Shown here one piece after another: positions 9,084 to 17,829 of a DNA stretch of 64,000 nucleotides. The notes under the pieces were generated by a model. The model was given only the letters and a program-made list of their open reading frames with translations, had not been told where the DNA came from and ran no database searches. Source of the DNA: Betaproteobacteria bacterium UBA5216 (lineage in GTDB: Bacteria; Pseudomonadota; Gammaproteobacteria; Burkholderiales; SG8-41); assembly GCA_002412495.1 (NCBI GenBank), contig DHVE01000044.1, positions 100,034-164,033 on the forward strand. The letters are read 5' to 3'. The stretch's first letter is position 1. Every line of letters starts with the position of its first letter. A program made the translations under genes and the position numbers.

Positions 9084-11182
9084 CCGTAGAAACAGACATC
9101 ATCGTCGGCGTTGATATCGGCGGTACCTTCACCGATTTCGCCCTGCTCAAGCGTGCCACCGGCGAGTTGTATATCGGCAAACGCCTCACCACGCCCGACG
9201 ATCCGGCTCGCGCGTTTCTCGAAGGCATCGATGAATTGTGCTCGCGCGCCGGCGTGGCCATTGCGACCGTCAGCCGCATATCGCACGCGACCACGCTGGT
9301 CACCAATGCCATCATCGAACGCAAGGGCTGCAAGACCGGCTTGCTGACAACCGCGGGCTTCCGCGATGTGCTGCTGATGGGCCGCGAATCGCGTTATGAC
9401 CATTATGACTTTCGCTTCGAGCGGCCGGCGCCCATCGTGCCGGGAAGCCTGACGCGCGAGGTCACCGAACGCACCGGTTGGAATGGCGAAGTCATGCAAG
9501 CGCTGGACCCCGCGTCCGCCCAGCGCGCAGTACGTGAACTGGCCGCGCAAAACGTGATGTCGCTGGCCGTGTGCCTGCTGCATTCGTATCGAAACGCGGA
9601 TCACGAACGCGCCATCCGCGACGTGGTGGAGCGCGAGTTTCCGCACATCGATTGCACCATTTCGAGCGAAGTGGCGCCGGAGATACGCGAATACGAACGC
9701 ACCTCCACCACCGTGCTGAATGCCTACGTGCGGCCCGGCGTCAAACAGTATCTCGCAAGCCTCGATGAAAAACTCGGCCAGCGCGGATTCGGCAAACACG
9801 TGCATGTCATGCTGTCGAACGGCGGCATTTCCAGCACGGCCATCGCACAAAAAATTCCCATACAACTGATCGAATCGGGCCCGGCAGCGGGTGCGCTGGC
9901 CGCCGCGCGTTATGCAGATTTGCTCGGCATCGAACACACCCTCGCATTTGACATGGGCGGCACCACCGCCAAGCTGTGTTGCATCGAAAATGGCCAGCCG
10001 ATGCGCGCGAACCAGTTCGAGACCGCGCGGGCACAACGCTTCCGGCGCGGCAGCGGATTGCCGCTGCTGATTCCCGTGATCGAGCTGATCGAAATCGGCG
10101 CGGGCGGCGGCAGCATTGCGCACATCGATGCGCTCGGGTTTCTCAAGGTCGGGCCGCACAGCGCCGGCGCGCAACCCGGCCCCGCGGCCTATGGGCGCGG
10201 CGGCACGCAACCCACGGTCACCGATGCCGACGTGGTGCTGGGCTATATTGATCCCGCGCGGTTTCTCGGCGGCGACATGGTGCTGGATCGCGACGCGGCT
10301 AAGCAGGCGATTACGCAGCATGTGGCTACCCCGCTCGACAAATCCGTGGTGGATGCGGCGTGGGGTATTTTCATGGTGGTCAACGAGGCGATGGTGGCGG
10401 CGGCCAAACGTTACGTCGCCGAGCGCGCGCTCAACATCCGCGGTTTTACCCTCATCACGTTCGGCGGCGCTGCACCGATACATGCGTGGTACGTCGCGCG
10501 CATCCTCGGCATACGCACCACGGTGTTTCCGTTGGGCGCGGGCGCCACGTCGGCGGTGGGTCTGTGCATCGCGGCGCCGGTGATTGATTTATCGAACAGT
10601 TATATCGGCGCGCTCGACACGCTGGACTGGAAACGCGTGGACAGCCTGCTTACGGACATGGAATCGCGCGCAACCGGCATGTTGCAGGCAGCAGGCGCGG
10701 CGCCCGGCGAAATCACCCTGGAACGCAACGTGGATGTGCGCTACAGCGGACAAGGGTATGAAATCGAAGTGCCGATCACCGGCCTTGATTTAAAAGCCGC
10801 GGACACCGCGGAAGTGATACGCCAGTTCACGCAACGATTCGAAGCCGCCTACGCGCGGCAATACGGACGCACGCTGGAAATGGCCGCCATCGAAGCGATT
10901 ACGTGGCGGGTGCGCGCCGTCGGCCGGAATGTGCCGCTGAATCTCAAGGCACAAGTGCCCGCTGGCAACCCTGATGGCTCGGCATCGGCCCGACACCGGC
11001 GCGTTTACTTCGGCCCGGCACTGGGATATGTCGAATGCCCGGTCTACGACCGCTACACACTGGGCGCCGGCGCGCACGGCGAAGGCCCCGCGTTGATGGA
11101 AGAGCGCGAAACCACCGTGGTGGTGGGGCCGGGTGGAAAATGGCGCATCGATGCGTACCATAATCTGTTGGTGGACTACTGA
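9080..11182 (+). CDS. Hydantoinase A/oxoprolinase-family subunit (HyuA-like)
   Basis: A 700-residue ATPase-fold subunit. The N terminus reads IIVGVDIGGTFTDFALL, the phosphate-1 loop of the actin/hexokinase-like fold. It continues with SHATTLVTNAIIERKG, TSTTVLNAYV, LAFDMGGTTAKL (second phosphate loop) and IEIGAGGGSIAHID. The C-terminal region carries EVPI and the VYFG and GPALMEE blocks of the family. I prefer the ATG at 9080, which overlaps the HyuB stop (ATGA), over the ATG at 9068 inside HyuB; GGATGG precedes it. With HyuB it should form a heteromer that hydrolyses ATP to open a cyclic imide or lactam. A Bug gene follows 29 bp downstream, so uptake and hydrolysis appear linked. Confidence 0.92.
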   Translation: MTVETDIIVGVDIGGTFTDFALLKRATGELYIGKRLTTPDDPARAFLEGIDELCSRAGVAIATVSRISHATTLVTNAIIERKGCKTGLLTTAGFRDVLLMGRESRYDHYDFRFERPAPIVPGSLTREVTERTGWNGEVMQALDPASAQRAVRELAAQNVMSLAVCLLHSYRNADHERAIRDVVEREFPHIDCTISSEVAPEIREYERTSTTVLNAYVRPGVKQYLASLDEKLGQRGFGKHVHVMLSNGGISSTAIAQKIPIQLIESGPAAGALAAARYADLLGIEHTLAFDMGGTTAKLCCIENGQPMRANQFETARAQRFRRGSGLPLLIPVIELIEIGAGGGSIAHIDALGFLKVGPHSAGAQPGPAAYGRGGTQPTVTDADVVLGYIDPARFLGGDMVLDRDAAKQAITQHVATPLDKSVVDAAWGIFMVVNEAMVAAAKRYVAERALNIRGFTLITFGGAAPIHAWYVARILGIRTTVFPLGAGATSAVGLCIAAPVIDLSNSYIGALDTLDWKRVDSLLTDMESRATGMLQAAGAAPGEITLERNVDVRYSGQGYEIEVPITGLDLKAADTAEVIRQFTQRFEAAYARQYGRTLEMAAIEAITWRVRAVGRNVPLNLKAQVPAGNPDGSASARHRRVYFGPALGYVECPVYDRYTLGAGAHGEGPALMEERETTVVVGPGGKWRIDAYHNLLVDY

Positions 11183-11211
11183 TCGCATAGAGACCGCGCA
11201 AGGATCGCACC

Positions 11212-12177
11212 ATGACGCTTCGTTCCATTGCCGCCTTCGCCTGCGCGACCGGCATCGCCGCCACCTCCGGCAACCTGCCCGCGCAGGGCTATCCGGTGAA
11301 GACCGTGCGCATCGTTACCGCCGAGCCCGGCGGAGGCAACGAATTCGCGGCACGCCTGATTGCGCAGGGCCTGACCACCGCACTGGGGCAACAAGTGATC
11401 GTTGAAAGCCGCGGCGGCGGCAATGGTGCGATTTCCATGCAAACCGTCTCCAAGGCCGCGCCCGACGGGTATACGCTGCTGGTGTTCAGCAGTGCGCTGT
11501 GGGTGTTGCCGCTGATGAAAGACGTGCCGTGGGAGCCGCTGCGCGATTTCGCGCCCGTCACGCTGGCGGCAACGGCGCCCAACGTGTTGGTGATACATCC
11601 GTCGCTGCCCGTAAAATCCGTACGCGATCTGGTGGCGCTCGCCCGGCGCAATCCCGGCAAGCTGGATTACGCAACGGGCACCGCAGGCGCCGCCGCGCAT
11701 CTGTCGGCGGAATTGTTCAAATCCATGGCGGGCGTGAACATCGTGCGCATTCCGTACAAGGGCACCGGCCCCGGCTTGAATGCGTTGATGAGCGGCGAAG
11801 TGCACATGAGTTTCCCGGCCGCCGGGGCCGTGATGCTGCACGTCAATGCGGGCCGATTGCGCGCGCTGGCCGTCACCAGCGCGCGACCGACGGCGCTCGC
11901 GCCCGACCTGCCCACCATGGCCTCGGCGGGATTCGCCGGTTACGAAGCGGTTTCCCTCTACGGCCTGTTCGCACCGGCAAAAACGCCTGCGCCCATTATT
12001 GCCCGGCTCAATCAGGAAACCGTGCGGGTGCTGGGCAACGCCACGACCAAAGAGCGGTTTTTCCGCGCCGGCGTGGAAACGCTCGGCAGTACGCCGGAAG
12101 AATCTGTCGCCACCATCAAGTCAGACATCAACCGTTGGGCGAAGGTGATCAAGGACGCCGGTATACGGGAAGATTAG
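11212..12177 (+). CDS. Bug/TctC-type substrate-binding protein with altered ligand loop
   Basis: A 321-residue protein with AAGGA 8 bases before its ATG and a signal peptide (RSIAAFACATGIAATSGNLPAQ). The usual ligand loop PGGxxD reads PGGGNEF here, so Glu replaces the Asp that caps the ligand in characterised Bug proteins. Other landmarks are normal: VESRGGGNGAISMQTVSKAAPDGYTL and IPYKGTGPGLNALMSGEVH. It is the last gene of the HyuB-HyuA-Bug set, and its ligand is probably the ring compound hydrolysed by that pair or its product. A gene-free stretch of about 550 bases follows. Confidence 0.92.
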   Translation: MTLRSIAAFACATGIAATSGNLPAQGYPVKTVRIVTAEPGGGNEFAARLIAQGLTTALGQQVIVESRGGGNGAISMQTVSKAAPDGYTLLVFSSALWVLPLMKDVPWEPLRDFAPVTLAATAPNVLVIHPSLPVKSVRDLVALARRNPGKLDYATGTAGAAAHLSAELFKSMAGVNIVRIPYKGTGPGLNALMSGEVHMSFPAAGAVMLHVNAGRLRALAVTSARPTALAPDLPTMASAGFAGYEAVSLYGLFAPAKTPAPIIARLNQETVRVLGNATTKERFFRAGVETLGSTPEESVATIKSDINRWAKVIKDAGIRED

Positions 12178-12730
12178 CGCGGTAGTTAGATGGCGTGAAA
12201 GCGTCAAATGCCGGCAGACAGGGCTAAGCGATTAATGTTGTCCGGCGGCGTCACGACATTAACGAATACGCTATGGCGGTTAATTGGCCTCAGCAGTCGT
12301 TCAACATGTGCCCCGCGAGCGACGGCAATGCTGCCGTACACCGGTCACACGGGGATCAGGGTGGTCAAACAGTCAGTCTACGATCCTTCGAACTTACCCT
12401 ACCGACCCCGAGCAGGAAAAACGAATGTCGGCTTTGCGATCACAAATTTTCGAGGGAAGGTAAAAGGCAGGATTTGACACTTGCGGCGGTTGAGGTGGCG
12501 TGATGCGCGCGCGCACGTTGCCACCTTTTCGTAAGCGCGCTACGCTACCGCGTAAACTCACATGGTTGACGGGTGTAAAGTTTGATGGCGCAGCGCGCTT
12601 ATTGAAATGAGGTTATCGCCAGAAGCGTCAATACCAACCAGCGGTACAACAGTTGGCGGCTTGGAGCGTGTATTAGCGCATATAGTCCGGATTAGCCGGC
12701 ACGCGGCTGGGTTGAAAATAAAAGGACACC
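12178..12730. other. Gene-free flank left of the STAND gene
   Basis: About 550 bases with no convincing gene. The short open frames here (89 and 76 codons) have no recognisable protein character and overlap in different frames. Composition is visibly less GC-biased than the catabolic genes. No tRNA, integrase fragment or clean direct repeat matching the right flank was found by eye. A promoter for the gene at 12731 should lie here; AAAGGAC at 12721-12727 is its ribosome-binding site. Confidence 0.6.
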
Positions 12731-15700
12731 ATGGCCACTTCCGGCACACCAACAGTTGAAGCACTGCTAGCAAAGCTAAAAGAAGAGTTGGAGGGCGCCC
12801 CAGCTGACACATTCGAGCGGTTGGCTGCGGATCTTTTCTGCAGGTTGCTTGGGGACGTTGGCGTTTCTGTTTCCAAGCCGGGTTCTCAATTCGGCGGTGA
12901 TGCAGGTACCGCAGGGTTGCGGCGGCGGTATTTGCGACTGGAGTGCAAGCGATACAAGGAGTCCACGCCGCTTGCGCCGCGCGCACTGGGCGGTGAGGTG
13001 CTCGAAGCTGTCCTGAAGGACTCCCAGCTTGAAGCCTGGGTCCTGGCCTCTACGAAGACGGTGAGCGAGACGGAGCGCAACGTCGCTCGGGACGGTGGCT
13101 CCGAACTCGGTGTGCCTATTGTGGTCATCGACTGGACCGAGCAGCCTCCCGGCGTGGGCATCAACGCGATGGCGGCGCTCTGTGCGAAGTGGCCGGACAT
13201 CGTCGAGAAGCACATTGGCAAAGTTGCTGGGGACACCGCCAGGGCGCTGACATCTCATGCTGGCTCGACAGCCGAGAATCTGCACAAGGACTTAGAGACA
13301 TGGAACATCGGCTTCAACCATTTGCGAGCACGGTCGCACGCACATCTGAAGAAGGTTTGGACGGAGAGTGCGCAGTCGTTGGCGACCCTCAATCAGGATG
13401 CGGCAGGCGGCAAAGCAGGTGTGCACCTCATAGAACGTAAGGATGTCTTGCAGGCGCTGGAGGGCTGGTGGCTGGGCCCACGTGACCCCCGTTCACCAGC
13501 GGTAGTCATCGGGCAAGAGGGCGTGGGCAAGACTTGGGTCTCCCTCGATTGGCTCAATCGCAGTGCCGCCTCTCTGCCTATCGTGGTTCCTGTGCCGGCG
13601 AGCACGTTCCTCAGCCATCGGGACTTCTCGGAAGCAGGTGTGCGAGACCTGCTCGCCCTAAGCTTGCGATGGCTGGCTGGCTCCCATCAAGGAACAGATT
13701 ACTGGCGAGCCCGCATCGACCGAATTTTGGAGAGACCAGTCGCCGAGGGCGTCGCGGTGCTGCTGCTGGTTGACGGCATCAACCAGCGCCCCACCGTTGG
13801 CTGGGAGGCATTGGGACAAGCATTGCAAGCCGATTCCCTGGCAGGCAAGGTCCGCATACTCTTCACCACGCGACGCCACTACTTCGAGACCAGCATGCGT
13901 CAGTTCGCCGGCCTCCACTTCCCGTCGACTCAAGTTCCTGTAGGTGGGTATTCGCCAGCGGAGTTGGAAGAGTTGCTGCGCCTAAACGGCATGGACAAGT
14001 CCGACATCCCGACCGGACTGTTGAATCTAGCTTCCACGCCCAGGCTGTTTCCGCTCATTGTCCGCTTGAAAAACAGCGACGCTCTGCGCGCTGACGCGAC
14101 GGTCCTTAGGCTCTTATTCGAGTACGGCAAAGACGTACATCAGATCAGAACTAACAGCGCGTTCACCGATGATGCTTGGGTGGGCTGGCTCGGATCTCGT
14201 GCTTTGGAGTACCGCGACCGTCTGGTCAAGACCGGCTCTGGCGCCCGCGCAGCGACGATCAAGGATGTCGCGAGCAGTTTGGCGGACCCTGGCATCTCGC
14301 CGGAGGATGTCGCGCGTCGTCTGAGTGATGTGGTGGACGGCGATTTCTTCCAGGTTCAGGGCTCGTTGGTCGGTGCGAAGAAGTTCGTGCTGAAAGAGCA
14401 GCCGACGGTTCTGGGGCTGGGCATTGCGCTTCTCGATAGCCTGGAAGGTGCGAAGAACACTTACGAGGTCGTTCAGGCGCACGCCTTGAAGTGGCTCGAG
14501 CCTGTGGGTGCCATCGACGAATCGGCGGATGTGCTCCGAGCGGCACTTGCCATTCTTTCAGCTTTGGGCGTCTCTGACGGCACCCCTGCCGCTGGTGCCT
14601 TGCTGGTGCTCTGGCTGAACGCACAGAACCCGTCCGCTAGCATCGAGCGAGATGCACTCGCCTTTGGTGAATCTTTCCCACAATCGATGCTGACCGTCAT
14701 CGAGCACTCGGTCTCAGGGTCACGGTCTGCTGCCTTGCACTATGCGGTCCAGAGTCTCAGGAGACTTCCTCGTGCACGTACAGAGGACTGGGGCCGGATA
14801 ACCCAGCGAATGCTCGATTGGACCAGCTGGGTGACGCTCCCGAATCAGGCCCACCTTAACGATCCGAATCAATATGCGAAACAGCATCAGAAACAGCTCT
14901 TGACCCGGATTGGCACGGGAACGCCGGGGCAGGTGCTCGTTCACGGGGAGTCGCTGAAGCTTGACTACAGCCACCCAGGTGACCCTTCGGCAGCCATCCC
15001 CGGCATTCTCGAGGGCCATGACCTGAACCCGTTTGTGCCAGTCATCCGGCGTGCGGCCGTACGTGAGGCGGTCAGGGTCGAATTCGAAAGCCGCTGCTGG
15101 GACGGGCTACGCTGGGTGCTTTTGCTTGGCTCACAGAACCAGCGCCAAGCCAGAATAGCGATTGTCCAAACTGCAGACGCCATCCTCGCGAGCGCTCCGG
15201 AGGCAGGTGTGCATCCAAGACTCCGAAACAGAATCGCTGCCTACCTGCTACGTCTCACGGGCATCGAGGAGCACGAGGTTAAAGCCTCCCAAATTAACGA
15301 AACGTTCGGCAGTGCGTTGGAATACGACAAAGATTATCTAAGGAACCCGGGCCAGTCGCCTTTTGAGTTGGAGTTTCGCCACCTTGACCCTGTCCTCAAC
15401 GACTCCTCTTTGCCGGTTGGATGGCGCTTGAACAAGTTGACCAACTTCTTGGCCGTGCCCAACCTGAAAGTGCCCGCCGACCTGATTGCCCCGGTCAAAA
15501 CTGCATTGGCAACTCAAACGTTCGAGCGGGTCAATGAGATTGGCCAGACCACCGCGGAGGGGCACGAACTTGAGCGGCTAGAGTCGCTTGCGGCGAGACT
15601 GGCGCCGGCAGAGCTTGCTGAAATGTCGCGCAGGCGCCTTACCGCTTTAGCTGCGAGGAAGGGGGATACGAAGTACTGGTCGGCCTTGGCTGCCCCAGAG

Positions 15701-17440
15701 ATGCTGCTCGTGGCCCAAGAGGCACAGACTTCTGCTTTCAGCGCTCTCCGAACCGCGAGCGCGGACCCGCAGCGGAATGAACCTGCTAACACGTGGTGCT
15801 TGCAGCTGGAATTACTTCACAAGCCGCTTAAGGAGCAGTTGGAGCTGCTCGTAAATGCCACCAACTTCTACTTCCTGACTGACCTGGTCGCTGTGGTGCG
15901 GCACGCAACAGCAGCTGAGTTGCACGACTTCCTCCGCGCCAACGAGAAGGAGCGAGTCAAGGCGGCGAACGTGGTAATGCAGGTAATGGCGTACCAGACT
16001 CCGCAAGCTGCGGACGCTCTGGTACAAGAGTTGCTGCCGTTCTTGGATAGCGGAGACAAAGAACTGCGTGCAGTGGCCTTCGTGGCGCTCGCAGTGTGCT
16101 CGCCCGAGCTTGCTGGCCGCACTCTAATATCTCGCAACTGGAAGCCTGACGCAACCGATCCGTGGGCGGCTCACTACGGCAGCACTGCGATTGCGGCTGC
16201 GACGAAGCACTTGGACTTCGGCGATGCGCTTGCCTTAATTGCTCCTTGGCGTTGGCTAGATGCAGCCGTGATGAGAGGAGGAAAGCCCGCGGAGCTGGAG
16301 CTGGCGACCAGGCGGACGCTTGCTGTACTGGACGTTCCGGCGGATACGTTGACGTCAGCAGAGGGCGTTCTGTCGGTGCGAGTTCCTAAGCCCTCGGAGC
16401 TGGCCCGCGTGCTTGTCACTGAGCCAACCACATCGAGCAATAACGTAGGGGAGTTCCTCAGACAAACATCGCGGAATCCCGACGAGGTACAAGAGCGCAT
16501 GGACCAACTGGCCAAGGATGCTACCGCCACAATCGACAAGGTTCGCAGCGGTGGTCATAGCCTCTACCTGCACACATTCTCGTACGCGACAGTCGAGGCC
16601 GCGTACAAGGCATCTCCAGCGGCTTGGGAAGACCTACTCGAAGGCGCAGAGGTGCAGTCAACGACATTCCTCAGACGCGTGCATTCAGCAGAGGGGCTCT
16701 ACCTGTGCCTCTGTGATGTTCTACTCGCTCACGCTCCTGGAAAGGGGCTTCGCCTGTGGCGAGCACTGGCTGACGGCATGAAGGTGCGGTTCAATGGACC
16801 CGCCAAGATCTCGGATCTAGTGCACATCGCCATGAGGGCACCCGATTCGGCCGAAGTGAACTCCGTTCGAGCCGAGTTGACCAACCTGATTCGGTGCAAT
16901 ACCGACCAAGACTTGTTTGAACTCGTGATTGCTTGCCAGATGCATGGCCGCGAAGAATGGCTTGATGACTTCATTGATGCTGACCTGACCTCTGACCAGC
17001 CGTGGAGGCACAAGCGCGCAGCGGTACTGAAGGCGTTCCATCACTCGCCAGCAATCGACAATCTGCGATGGCCAGAGGGCCAAACCGTTAGTTCACTGCG
17101 AACGCTTCAGTGCAATCTGCTGAGATGGACCAACCGCGCCGTGCTCGCTAAACACTGGTGGGAGCGCTTTCTCAGTGCGACGGACGCTGACACCGCGTTT
17201 GCAGCCTGGCACCTGTTCCTTGGCAGCGCTGACAGGCGAGCCTGGGTGTGGCGGTCTCAGCGGCCGAAGCCCAAGACGGAATTGGACCGGCTTCGCGAAC
17301 TCCACCTGCGGTCGAACAAGGACTTGTTCGCTCGTGCCTTAGAGAAGCCGGAGACGAAGACAGCCAAGTTCGCAGACCATCTGTTCGGCCTGGATGGACC
17401 TAGCAAGTGGCTAATGTTGGACGGAGCGCCGGCTAGGTAG
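12731..17440 (+). CDS. Avs-like STAND NTPase with N-terminal PD-(D/E)xK nuclease; candidate anti-phage protein
   Basis: A 1569-residue protein. Residues about 20-135 form an Mrr-like nuclease: a helix with E29, then GGD57 and E71-C-K73 (LECKRYKE), which is the D...ExK active site, followed by AWVLASTKTVSE. Residues about 235-400 form a STAND NTPase: Walker A GQEGVGKT (261-268), Walker B VLLLVDG (343-349) and a sensor strand ILFTTRR (376-382). The remaining 1100 residues are largely helical, without catalytic motifs, and fit a ligand-sensing array. This order and length match Avs-type defence proteins, in which a phage protein binds the C terminus and the oligomer activates the nuclease. It stands alone, flanked by long gene-free DNA, and uses Arg AGG/AGA and Leu CTA codons less favoured by its neighbours, which suggests transfer. 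The exact Avs subfamily cannot be named without profile searches. Confidence 0.82.
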   Translation: MATSGTPTVEALLAKLKEELEGAPADTFERLAADLFCRLLGDVGVSVSKPGSQFGGDAGTAGLRRRYLRLECKRYKESTPLAPRALGGEVLEAVLKDSQLEAWVLASTKTVSETERNVARDGGSELGVPIVVIDWTEQPPGVGINAMAALCAKWPDIVEKHIGKVAGDTARALTSHAGSTAENLHKDLETWNIGFNHLRARSHAHLKKVWTESAQSLATLNQDAAGGKAGVHLIERKDVLQALEGWWLGPRDPRSPAVVIGQEGVGKTWVSLDWLNRSAASLPIVVPVPASTFLSHRDFSEAGVRDLLALSLRWLAGSHQGTDYWRARIDRILERPVAEGVAVLLLVDGINQRPTVGWEALGQALQADSLAGKVRILFTTRRHYFETSMRQFAGLHFPSTQVPVGGYSPAELEELLRLNGMDKSDIPTGLLNLASTPRLFPLIVRLKNSDALRADATVLRLLFEYGKDVHQIRTNSAFTDDAWVGWLGSRALEYRDRLVKTGSGARAATIKDVASSLADPGISPEDVARRLSDVVDGDFFQVQGSLVGAKKFVLKEQPTVLGLGIALLDSLEGAKNTYEVVQAHALKWLEPVGAIDESADVLRAALAILSALGVSDGTPAAGALLVLWLNAQNPSASIERDALAFGESFPQSMLTVIEHSVSGSRSAALHYAVQSLRRLPRARTEDWGRITQRMLDWTSWVTLPNQAHLNDPNQYAKQHQKQLLTRIGTGTPGQVLVHGESLKLDYSHPGDPSAAIPGILEGHDLNPFVPVIRRAAVREAVRVEFESRCWDGLRWVLLLGSQNQRQARIAIVQTADAILASAPEAGVHPRLRNRIAAYLLRLTGIEEHEVKASQINETFGSALEYDKDYLRNPGQSPFELEFRHLDPVLNDSSLPVGWRLNKLTNFLAVPNLKVPADLIAPVKTALATQTFERVNEIGQTTAEGHELERLESLAARLAPAELAEMSRRRLTALAARKGDTKYWSALAAPEMLLVAQEAQTSAFSALRTASADPQRNEPANTWCLQLELLHKPLKEQLELLVNATNFYFLTDLVAVVRHATAAELHDFLRANEKERVKAANVVMQVMAYQTPQAADALVQELLPFLDSGDKELRAVAFVALAVCSPELAGRTLISRNWKPDATDPWAAHYGSTAIAAATKHLDFGDALALIAPWRWLDAAVMRGGKPAELELATRRTLAVLDVPADTLTSAEGVLSVRVPKPSELARVLVTEPTTSSNNVGEFLRQTSRNPDEVQERMDQLAKDATATIDKVRSGGHSLYLHTFSYATVEAAYKASPAAWEDLLEGAEVQSTTFLRRVHSAEGLYLCLCDVLLAHAPGKGLRLWRALADGMKVRFNGPAKISDLVHIAMRAPDSAEVNSVRAELTNLIRCNTDQDLFELVIACQMHGREEWLDDFIDADLTSDQPWRHKRAAVLKAFHHSPAIDNLRWPEGQTVSSLRTLQCNLLRWTNRAVLAKHWWERFLSATDADTAFAAWHLFLGSADRRAWVWRSQRPKPKTELDRLRELHLRSNKDLFARALEKPETKTAKFADHLFGLDGPSKWLMLDGAPAR

Positions 17441-17829
17441 GTCGAGGCGCGTCCTGTTCGCCGTGGGACCGCACGGTGCGTTTCGTCTACAGAGCTTGCG
17501 TGCTCGAGGCCTAACGCCTTCTCCGACACCGACGCATAAGCGCTTCCGTCCGCATCGCGCACGCACCAACTCCGCGCCGGTCACCAGATCGTTACCCGTT
17601 CAGACGGCCGCTTTCCTTGGCAATTGCCTGCTTTGGGTCGGGTCCGGCCATAGCATGTCGCAGCAAGCGGCCATTAGACCAGATAGTCGCGCCAATGCCT
17701 GCTGAGGGGCACATTGCGGCCGTTACCGGATGAGAGTGTCAATGACCGCGGAGGCCGACAAGCGGAAGTCCATGGACATCTGGCACGCTAACGCGCTACC
17801 TCATATAACTGACTGGTCATGCCACGCAA
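17441..17829. other. Gene-free flank right of the STAND gene
   Basis: About 390 bases between the stop of the STAND gene and the stop of a convergent CoA-transferase gene. No protein-like open frame, transposase remnant or strong terminator hairpin was recognised. An 80-codon frame at 17463-17705 lacks a ribosome site and has low-complexity composition. Confidence 0.55.

Noticed and set aside
12208..12503. Possible small gene of 76-89 codons upstream of the STAND gene
   Set aside because: Overlapping frames without ribosome sites or recognisable protein features.
17505..17530. GCCTAAC near the STAND gene, similar to an integron attC end
   Set aside because: No paired GTTRRRY site or stem structure was found nearby; a single 7-base match is expected by chance.
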